Below are positions 55,985-64,000 of a stretch of 64,000 bases of DNA, one piece after another (within the stretch, counting starts at the first letter, position 1; every line of letters begins with the position of its first letter). Source of the stretch: Misgurnus anguillicaudatus (taxonomy: Eukaryota > Chordata > Actinopteri > Cypriniformes > Cobitidae); assembly GCF_027580225.2 (NCBI RefSeq), contig NC_073340.2:35374001-35438000 (forward strand), given 5' to 3'. The notes under the pieces are model-generated. The model did not search any database. It had not been told where the DNA came from and was given only the letters and a program-made list of their open reading frames with translations. A program made the translations under genes and the position numbers.

Positions 55985-56412
55985 ACTTCTTTACCCAGTA
56001 CAACCCATAGTTTGGTTTAAACAATTGACAAACCCAACTGCTGGGTTGTAAATAACCCTATGCTGGGTTGTTGTTACCCAACTAGGGGTTGAAACAACCC
56101 AGCATTTTTTTGTGTATTTATGCTTGTTAGATTTTTTTGCCTTGTTGATTGTCATTGACTTGAATGAACACCACAAACTACTAACATCAATTCAGTAAAG
56201 TGAGTCTTTCTTGTGTTTCACATTATGAATGTTATATACAGTATAAAGTGCAAAGTTTCTTCCTCTTTTAATAAGAGACAAACCCAGCCATTGGGTTTAA
56301 TCAACCCAGAAAATTTCTAAATTTGACCCAACAGAAGGTTAAAACAACCAAGCATTTTGGGTTAAAATTGGTTGGGTTTGACATTTTTTCCAAAATAATA
56401 TTTTTTTGAGTA
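55985..56412. repeat. AACCCAGC foldback MITE(s)
   Basis: GGGTTGTAAATAACCC, TGCTGGGTTGTTGTTACCCA, ACAACCCAGCATTTTTTT and later AACCCAGCCATTGGGTTTAA and TTGGGTTTGACATTTTTTCC form overlapping inverted repeats. There may be two adjacent elements. Confidence 0.6.
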
Positions 56413-56619
56413 GACTTGTTAGGTTTTATTTCACTAAAATGCTGCCTAGATAGACAGTACGCAGGAAGCCAACTCTCTGAATCTTTAAGTAGATCCACAA
56501 ATTATAACCCGACAGGGACGGAGAGATAAAAATACAATGGTGGTCTGCATTAGAAATGGAGAGAGGTAAAATTAGGTCTATAGATGGGGGAAAATAGCCT
56601 GATTAATATTGCTTTAAAT

Positions 56620-57010
56620 GAAAACTGATTTTTCTAGAGCGTTCCTTTACCCCATTTTTTCCCGTAAAGGCTTTCCGTGTTGCCTTCGTCTTTTTTCCTC
56701 CTTTTTAATACCCTCTTTGACGGCCTTTGTGATTGCGAGTCATTTCCAATTCATTTCGGTATTGATCTTGCAGTGAAAATCAGTTTTGTAATTAGCTGCA
56801 AATTAGGGCTTCTTCTGGAGGTGAGCGCTGTCGGCCTGATTAATCGCTGGAATAATGTCTCCCGATCGCCCCCAAATTAAAATGAACTCAATTACGCCGT
56901 TCCCTTTGCTTTACGGCTCTGACTCTCTGACTCGGTCTTTCAGGGAGAGAAATTAATCGTCACTTGTTGTTTAATAGTCTAATGAAAGTAAATAAAGGTT
57001 ATCCATTATA
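56620..57010. other. candidate conserved regulatory element in pax2 intron
   Basis: High-complexity, repeat-free sequence in the intron between the pax2 exons at 58762 and 54204. It has many homeodomain-like cores (AATTA, TTAAT, TAATCG) and no credible coding frame. Its texture differs sharply from the foldback MITEs on either side. Introns of developmental transcription-factor genes commonly hold such enhancers; function here is inference. Confidence 0.4.
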
Positions 57011-57599
57011 ATAAATCCAACACTTTTAATAAGAAATCGTACATAAAGGGTTTCATATGCTGGTGCTCGTGTCCTATTTATTCATTTATTTTCTGTGTGC
57101 TTTTCCACATTTAGATATTGTGAAGCAGTTCAGACGTAATGTTACAGGAAATGACATCATTTCTCATACGCTCAGGTTGTTTCTATGGGCGGTGATGGTG
57201 GTATAGCTCATCTTGTGTTGTTTTTACAGATAACATTTATTCCATCAGAAAATCAATATCCTCAATGCATAATCTGTGTACTGTAGCAACACTATTGCTT
57301 GCCAATAAACATCACATATGTTGTTTTCCACATGAACCTTAATACCTACCATGAATGACCATGTAAAACCATGGTATATGAATGTGATAATCATTCAGTA
57401 CGTTGGTATATATCTGAGTAGAGGTACCATTATATTACCATTTGTTAAAATGGGCTGTATTATTGAACAATTGCCAGTTGGTGTGCTGTGATTATCTTCT
57501 TCAATGTACTAGTATTACTTTTAAATACCACTTTGCATTATTGCAAGTTTATAAAACAATTAGTTCCAATCCTTGATTCTGACTGGTCAACAGCTCATC

Positions 57600-58715
57600 A
57601 GCCCTATAGTCACGTAATTTTTTATTCTTTTTCTTGATACTGTCACGAATTTCTGCGTATTTTTGTGATTGTATCACCAATTTCTGTTTATGTGTCATTG
57701 TCACGTGTTGGTTACTCAACTGTTTTGTCCTATTTTCTTACCATTGTCGCATCGGTTTAGGGTTAGATTTACATAAAATAACATCCTTACCCAAACCCAA
57801 CTCTATCCCTAACGCCAGGCGACAATGTTTTAAATTTAGAAAATATAGAAAATAAATCAGAATTTTTTTTTATAAACCAATACTTAAAGTGACATCCTAA
57901 CGCAAACACCAAATCTAACCCTAAACCGAAGTGAAAATGGTTTGAAAAAAGAAAAAAACAGTTGAGTAACCAATACGTGACAATGACACATAAACAGAAA
58001 TTTGTGATACGATCACGAAAAACGCGGAGATTCGTGACCGTATCACGAAAAAGAATAAAAAGATTATGTGACTATAAGTACGTAATTTTGTGAGACTGGG
58101 TAGCGGGTGCACACATCTTTGACCACTGCTCCTACAACACAAGCCCCACAACACAACAACCCAATCTCAAGTAAATTTGTGTTAGTCGCAAAATATTTAA
58201 ATAAACGTATTCTTATTTTTGACACGATTTTACGCTGTTTTTGTCGTGCCACTGGAGCACAAATGTCTTTTCTATAAATACTTTTTCGTGTCTGTGACAC
58301 GACTTTCTTTATGGTGTCATTTTATATTTTGTTTTCTCATTGTTGTTTCCAATTTTTTTTACCATTGTCGCTAAGGGTTGGGGTTTGAATCACTTTCTGT
58401 GACATCCTAACCCAAACCCCAACTCCAAGTGAGAATAATTTGTAAAGCGGAAAAAAAGATGTAGAAAACCAATGCATATAATTACATCCTAACGCAAACC
58501 TCTAATCTAACCCCAAACCCAAGCGACAATGATTTAAAAATAGGAAAAAAAGAATGAAGAAAATTATAATAAAATGACATAATGAAGAAATTCGTGCTGG
58601 GTGACACGAAAAAGACATTCATGCTCCAGTGGCACAATAAACAGCGGAAAAATCGTGTCAGTAACACAAATAAATTAATCAAATATTTTGTCACTATAAC
58701 ACGACTTGCCTTGAG
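57600..58715. repeat. paired complex foldbacks rich in TCACG
   Basis: Two adjacent units (about 57600-58085 and 58170-58715). In the first, TAGTCACGTAATTTTTTATT pairs with AATAAAAAGATTATGTGACT, and ATTTCTGTTTATGTGTCATT with AATGACACATAAACAGAAAT. In the second, TTTTTGTCGTGCCACTGGAG pairs with CTCCAGTGGCACAATAAACA, and GTGTCATTTTATATTTTG with a counterpart near 58560. Both hold GTTTAGGGTTAGATTT / CCTAACCC-type cores. Confidence 0.65.
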
Positions 58716-58761
58716 ATTGTGTAGAACACAAACAGAAAGAGAAAGACAGTATGTCTCTTAC

Positions 58762-58937
58762 CTGTTCTGGTTTGATGTGATCAGAACTGGGAAAGACATC
58801 TGGGAATGCTGGTCTCTCAAACACTCGGTCCAGGGCTTCTAACTGTTGTTGTGTGAAAGCGTCTGCTCGTAGATGTTTCCTCAGACTCTCCACACTGCCT
58901 TGAGAATCACTGCTCTGTGCTGAACCTTCTGAACCAT
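58762..58937 (-). CDS. pax2: pax2 exon, partial homeodomain
   Basis: This minus-strand exon starts with the last two bases of an Asp codon and then gives 58 codons. It carries a Ser/Gln-rich lead-in and then the first part of a paired-type homeodomain ([20 protein letters not shown], then FERP, then HIKPEQ), the truncated homeodomain typical of Pax2/5/8. The acceptor reads TATAG and the donor CAG-GTAAGAG, and the phase joins exactly to the exon at 54204. Pax2 proteins are DNA-binding transcription factors for midbrain-hindbrain, eye, ear and kidney development. The paired-domain and octapeptide exons are not visible before 64000. The Pax2 assignment, rather than Pax5 or Pax8, rests mainly on the downstream exons. 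Whether this is pax2a or pax2b cannot be settled; some residues (PAFPDVF, SSDHIK) look more like the diverged copy. Confidence 0.93.
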
Positions 58938-59163
58938 CTATACAAAAAGATAAAACACCATTCAGACTCTTCTGACTGTTTGAGAGATTCTGGGCGTTTG
59001 ATTGAGGACAGCACAGATGCTTCTCCTTCGGTTTCTGAGATGCTATGAGACGTCTTGGGTAGATTGCTTTATTTATAGGAATAGTCTGGATACAATAAAA
59101 TAAGTTAAGCTCTGCATGGTGTTGACACAAAAACTAATTTTGTAATGTGCTTAAGATGTAAGG

Positions 59164-59445
59164 CAGTCGTCTCCAACATGGTGCCCGTGGGCAACAGTCT
59201 GCCCGCACAGAGTCTGTGAGGTGCCAGCCAAAGCACATTCTATTAATAGCACATATTTTTTTAATAGCTTGCCTTCTTTTATGTATGTTACATTTTTAAA
59301 CAATGATAAAACACATCAACAAGTAAAATAAAATAAAACCAACAAGTAAAACAAAAACTTTTGAGTAGTCTATATCAAAAAGGTAGCCCTCCAGATTGTT
59401 TTATCTGTTGTGTTAGCTCTTGCTCACAAAAAGGTTGGAGACCTG
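59164..59445. repeat. hAT-like MITE
   Basis: The ends CAGTCGTCTCCAACATGG and AAAGGTTGGAGACCTG are imperfect inverses, with a GTGCCCGTGGGCAAC module inside the left end. CAG-type termini suggest hAT, but no 8-bp duplication was found. Confidence 0.5.
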
Positions 59446-59499
59446 GGCCTTTATTTAAGGTCTATGGTGCATTTTTTTTATTTCAAGTTTATTTTCTTT

Positions 59500-59790
59500 T
59501 TTTTTCTAGCCATGTAGCACTGATTTAATTCTCCAGAGCCTCTTTATTGTTGAGAGGACAGACCCACACAAACCCGCTGTTATTGTTCACACTATCGGTT
59601 AAACGACGCTTCACAAACACAGCTCTTTTCCTCAGTTTTCCTCTAACCTGATTACATTCAGCAGTCGGGGAAAATTCCCTCAGCTCTGCCTTTTTTCTCA
59701 CCCCGGAAAAACGCTTTAAAGGACCTTTAAATATCTTCAACTCCTGCGTTCCCTGGAAAGTCGCGTCTCCCTTACAAATGTGTCACTCTA
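59500..59790. other. candidate conserved element upstream of the homeodomain exon
   Basis: Unique-looking sequence in the pax2 intron upstream (gene sense) of the 58762-58937 exon, containing CTATCGGTTAAACG and CATTCAGCAGTCGGGG. It lacks inverted termini and homopolymers, and no exon with splice signals fits. Regulatory role is a guess. Confidence 0.2.
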
Positions 59791-59861
59791 AATTTGCAGC
59801 ATATTATGTTCTGTGTGCAGCCCACAGGCCTTGTGATGTATGACAGGCACTGCCTTTATTG

Positions 59862-59901
<40 letters not shown>

Positions 59902-59925
59902 AGAGAGAGAGAGAGAGAAAAAGGG
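59862..59925 (+). repeat. (GA)n microsatellite
   Basis: GA tract with a few interruptions (AAGG, AAAAAGG). Minus-strand open frames across it are artefacts. Confidence 0.95.
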
Positions 59926-60664
59926 AGAGAGAAAAGGCAGGTGTACACTGTAACTTTTTGTCCTTTGCAATCTTCCTGATTGTTACTTGCCTGAATAACT
60001 AAATGTCTCTCATCTCTCTCTTTATCTTTATTAATCTTTCTCTTTCTCTTTTTCTCTCTCTCTCCCTCACACACACAAAAGCTTGCATTAGTTTTTATTA
60101 GATGATTATTGCAGGAGCTATTGCAACTTCAAGACGTTTTGCACTCAGAAAACTTGTGGCTACAATCCTCATTTCCAAACCATCTAAGAATTTATTTGTC
60201 CACATGGTAAGCAAAAATCCTTATGGTCTTATCTGATTTTATACAGAGTTATTGTTAGCATGATTTCAGACCAATGGGATTTCATGTTGGGTTTGGTTAT
60301 GACATCATGTAAGGTTCATAACAAATGCAATTAATCTGTGAGCATGTCTTACAAACCAGAGGTCTTCAACCTTTCCAGACATATTACCCCTTAATGGATA
60401 TGTCAAATTATGCATTTACATACTTTATGACGGTTATGTTTAAAAGATTTTACAATTATGATTTTTGTATACACAAATAATTATACAGTAAAATAATACA
60501 TACCATTTTAAATTTACTGAATAGATTTTAATGGGGGAAACCTTCATTTCAATCAAGTTTTGTTTATCATTTCTATGATTAGCCTGTAATGCATCTTTGT
60601 TGGATGCCTAATTTCTTTTTTTTTTTCAAAAAAAAATTGAATTTAAACTATATTTGGAGGAACC

Positions 60665-61892
60665 CTCAAAAAAATGAACTTTCGCCTTTGTCAGTTTTAC
60701 TTAATCTTTTTATATTGTGATTACATAAAAAAAATAATTTAACAACATGAACTTAATTTAATTGAGTTTATTCAATAAAAGGTGTGTCTTGTCAGCTTTA
60801 CTTAAAAATTATTTGTTCAGCCAACATAACATTGTTGTGTAAAATTAACAGATTAATAAAACCAATACAGACTGGCATCTCATTGGCTAATGATGTTGCA
60901 GTGTATTATGGGTAATTGTTGTTGTTCTGGCACCCTCTTGCAGAAGTGTAGCACCATTAGATTGGTACCTGTTGCCAACTATGAGTGAATTAACTTGTTC
61001 TGATATATTATTAGAACAAAAACAAACAAATTAATGGTTTGAAGTGTAACATTTCATTTCAAATATATTTGTTATGTACTTGATAAGTTATAATTAAGAG
61101 GCTTATATGATTAGTTGTATTAAGCAGCTGCACTATGATTGATTGATTGATTGATTGATTCAGTGTTAAGTAGTTATTAGATAAAAGGGGTGGAGATTAT
61201 AAAATGGCATTATTCAAATTTTTGTCATAATTAATTAATTTTTTATGTACAATCAACTCAACTGTTGTTTGTTAAGTTTACTTAACTCTTTCCCCGCCAT
61301 TGACGAGATATCTCGTCAATTAAGAGAAAACGCTTCCCCGCCAATTACGAGATTTTCCGTCTTTCCGCAATACCTCTATTATCCACCAGGTGGCGCCCTT
61401 CCGCAACTTTTTAAACCCGGAAGTATTGCCCTATGGCAAGCTGCTGCATGTCCGTGTCTGTTTTAAAGATCGCTCTGAATGGGATCTATATGAAAAGTCC
61501 GTCACAAACATGGAATTATCTCAGCTTTTTGCTCAAAATGTGGTGTTTTTGCAGAAACCTACCCATATTCAAAAGCTGATTACAAAAGAACTACTGAAGG
61601 TAGGATGAAAAGGTTTTTTTTGTTTGAAAGCAGAGGGTCTGTTCTTTCATTTGGTATATTGTATGTTTATATATCTGAAGAAGAACATTTTCTGGAAGGC
61701 ATTAAACTTTGGTGAAAATCATGAAAAACGCTGGCGCTGGCTGGCAACTTTTTAAAAAAATGCTGCCGGTGAAAGAGTTAATCTTCTTTTGTTAAATGAA
61801 CTTAATAATTGTTCGTTGAGTTTACTTAACAAATTATGTGGAACCTGTTGACAAAATATTTTTAAGTAAATCCAACATTTCATTTTTTTGAG
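60665..61892. mobile_element. foldback, CTCAAAAAAATGAA ends, interrupted
   Basis: The left CTCAAAAAAATGAACTTT and right AACATTTCATTTTTTTGAG termini are inverted, and ACTTAA-type modules recur in both arms. A (GATT)n run (61135-61160) and a TTAA-ended family E element (61282-61781) lie inside. Confidence 0.6.
61282..61781 (+). mobile_element. TTAA-ended family E element, copy 3
   Basis: TTAACTCTTTCCCCGCCATT at the left and GCCGGTGAAAGAGTTAA at the right are inverted, with TTAA at each edge. It includes GAAAGCAGAGGGTCTGTTCT, shared with 21966-22437. An open frame at 61390-61608 has no recognised domain. Confidence 0.75.
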
Positions 61893-61954
61893 TGCAGTAA
61901 AACCACCACGGACCCCAAGGGGCCCAGATCCACTTTTTTACGGTTACATATCAC

Positions 61955-62357
61955 AAAAATCTGACTTTTAAGTGCTATAATTGGGTCCCCAGTGCTTGTA
62001 TCAACCTAGAAAATGTAAGAGGACCAACTCAGTAACTTAGTTTCGGAAAACCATTCTCTGCAAGCATGTGAAAAATAAGTCATTGAAATTTGGCTCCCCC
62101 TGTGATGTCAGAATGGGATAATACCACCCTATTATCTGTACTATCCAACCATGGCACTGCCATTTAGTCCAAAGATCAGCTCATTTGCATTTAAAAGGAC
62201 ATACCCAAAATGGCACATTTTTGCTCATACCTAAAAAGTGACAATTTTAACATGCTATAATAAATTATCTATATGATATTTTGAGCTAAAACTTCACATA
62301 TGCACTCTGTGGACACCAAAGATTTATTAAAAGTTTTGTGAAATGTACCCTTTAAGA
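61955..62357 (+). repeat. dispersed repeat family F, copy 2
   Basis: Colinear with 5804-6250: AATTGGGTCCCCAGTGCTTG, CAACCTAGAAAATGT, CACTGCCATTTAG, TTTTAACATGCTATAATAAA, ATTTTGAGCTAAAACTTCAC and a terminal CCCTTTAAG. Confidence 0.7.
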
Positions 62358-62575
62358 CCCATGTGTAAACCAAAACTCTAAAATTACTTACTGGATTAGT
62401 TTGTTGGGTTTGGCCATCTTTTATCTATGGATTGAAAACAACCCAGCATTTTTTTTTTTTTTGAGTAAACGGTTAGCAAAATATGTCTCAATAAACATAC
62501 AATTATACAGTGTGTTTTTAAAGAAATATCAGGCAGGAGGAAAGGAAGGGAATGAAATGAAATGAAATGTAGGAA

Positions 62576-62578
62576 GAA

Positions 62579-62662
<84 letters not shown>

Positions 62663-62667
62663 AAAAA
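62576..62667 (+). repeat. (GAAA)n microsatellite
   Basis: About 22 tetranucleotide units, preceded by a short (AATGA)n run. The minus-strand frame across it is artefactual. Confidence 0.95.
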
Positions 62668-62896
62668 AGAATAGGATAGATGGATGGGGTGACAGAGAGT
62701 GAATGAAGTGTCGATGAGTCTCCTGGCTCATCGTGTCTATAATGCTCGCGTTGAACTCACATTTTTCACTGCTGCTGAATTCAATTGATCAATCATGTCT
62801 GTCTAATGGCACAATTTCAGCAGGTTATTACCACCGAGCTCGTCACTGTGACCTTTTCTTTCTGCACAGCTCAGTGTTTCACACACTCTGGACATT

Positions 62897-62897
<1 letters not shown>

Positions 62898-62972
<75 letters not shown>
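62898..62972 (+). repeat. (TC)n(TG)n compound microsatellite
   Basis: A TC tract directly followed by a TG tract with a TTTGCG interruption at the end. Confidence 0.95.
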
Positions 62973-62977
<5 letters not shown>

Positions 62978-63811
62978 GTGTGTGTATCTAACTAGATGTC
63001 TGAAGAAAATGTGAGTGGTGATTGCCAGTGCAGAACCTGACTTCATGATGTCGGGGTCATGTGAGTAGTTGCCAGGGTGTAACTATGTGGTTTCCATAGT
63101 GTTCTGAATAGCTGCACCATTGCTACGGTTGCTGGGTTGTTGCTAATTGATTGTTGCTTTGACTTGCAATGAAGTTCGATTATTTAGAAATGTACAGTTA
63201 TTAAGATATCATTCATGTCTGTAGTGTAAACAATGCATGACGAGTGAAGTACTGAAGTTGAATACTTGAGAGTTTGGAATTTGCTTAAATGAGCAATAGT
63301 GATATTTGCTTTCAGTCTGTTAAAGCTGCATGTTTCTGAAGAGGCGTTTGGTGTGGACTGCTCCCGTGGGGGTCTTTCAGGTGGAGTGGGTATTTGCACT
63401 ATTGGGCGCAGGGGCAAATGAAGTCATTAATTAGGTGCCATTAGGGAGCACAGGCTACAGACCTGATCAATACAACTGCATCTGTCATTTACAGCAGTGA
63501 CAACAGCTTCCTACTCACTGATAAACAACACACACATGCACTGCTATTACTGCACAGACTGTGGCTTTTTGGCATTTGCCATCAACTTAACAATTCAGCT
63601 GCTTAGAAAAATAAATGACCAAATCAACATCCAGTCCCTGCTTTGTCCAGGAAACCAGCGTAATACGGTTATGGCAAAATCTGCTTTAACTTTATAGCCT
63701 AAAGATGATGGAAGGTGTTTCATTAAATTATAGAGAATACAAAGTCCCTACTACATAACTTCATTGTATATTACTACATAATAACTCTTTAATCTGGTTT
63801 TATAATTTTAT
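62973..63811. other. pax2 intron, no feature assigned
   Basis: Non-coding by inspection. I searched both strands for the octapeptide or paired-domain exons of pax2 and found none. Confidence 0.35.
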
Positions 63812-64000
63812 AGCACTGAAACAGCCCTCTTAAAAGTGTATAATGATATCTTAATTTCGCCAGATGCTGGAAATGCTGTAGTTTTAATCTTACTCGATCT
63901 TAGTTCAGCTTCTGACCTGGCCAGTCACAACCTTTTACTCTCTTACTCAAAAAACTGTGTTGATTTGAGAGGTACTGTGTTAAACTGGTTCCAGAGTTTC
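63812..64000 (+). mobile_element. L2-like LINE fragment running off the right edge
   Basis: Encodes STETALLKVYNDILISPDAG followed by AVVLILLDLSSASDLASHNL and TVLNWFQSF. This is the early RT domain seen also at 46850-46975. The usual LSAAFDTVDH core is degraded (SSASDLASH), so it is probably dead. The left boundary is abrupt, so it is 5' truncated. Confidence 0.8.

Noticed and set aside
62396..62731. Minus-strand protein with FFLSFFLS repeats
   Set aside because: Pure translation of the (GAAA)n microsatellite. Likewise for frames over 53405-53590, 59788-60074, 30568-30889 and 62733-63014.
59000..64000. Upstream pax2 exons (octapeptide or paired domain)
   Set aside because: No minus-strand frame encoding the octapeptide or paired-domain helices with splice sites was found; they must lie beyond the window.

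Overview
The window reads as AT-rich, repeat-dense vertebrate DNA from a ray-finned fish, most likely cyprinid-like. The signs are a pax2-type gene with small, widely spaced exons and standard GT-AG splice sites, a 5S-rRNA-derived SINE of the kind described in zebrafish, a DIRS-type tyrosine-recombinase retrotransposon, L2-like LINEs, Harbinger and hAT derivatives, and many foldback MITEs. The species assignment is inference; nothing in the window is prokaryotic.

Host gene. Five coding exons on the minus strand (58937-58762, 54204-54099, 49946-49845, 48641-48555, 46233-46160) join in phase. They encode the C-terminal ~180 residues of a Pax2 transcription factor: partial homeodomain, then the transactivation/inhibitory tail ending in AYDRH-stop. 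The exons for the paired domain and octapeptide must lie beyond position 64000. Positions 1-46159 are downstream of pax2, and I see no other host exon there. Several high-complexity, repeat-free, TAAT-rich stretches in the introns and downstream are candidate conserved regulatory elements.

Mobile DNA. The centrepiece is a complete, apparently intact DIRS element (14203-20427). It has 165-bp inverted terminal repeats, an internal complementary region that joins the two ends at a shared GTT, and three overlapping frames (Gag; RT-RNase H with a YLDD box; tyrosine recombinase). Each frame is in -1 register to the one before, and a C9 run sits at the Gag stop. It lies inside a TIR element (14109-20631), itself inside a MITE (13585-20744) that also holds a second small MITE. 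A relative of the TIR element at 39163-39888 serves as a diverged empty site.

Other elements by region: L2-like LINE fragment at the left edge (1-970); hAT MITE with perfect 8-bp duplications (3900-4155); Harbinger derivative carrying only a MADF-domain exon (8336-9097); tandem 166-bp hairpins (9795-10126); Harbinger derivative with an N-terminal transposase piece (23602-24615); TIR element with a 5S-derived SINE inside (32956-33879); LINE tail split by a foldback (34430-35373); long-TIR element with 9-bp duplications and a dead L2 inside (46355-47861); a LINE fragment running off the right edge. Microsatellites occur at 30.7, 53.5, 59.9, 62.6 and 62.9 kb.
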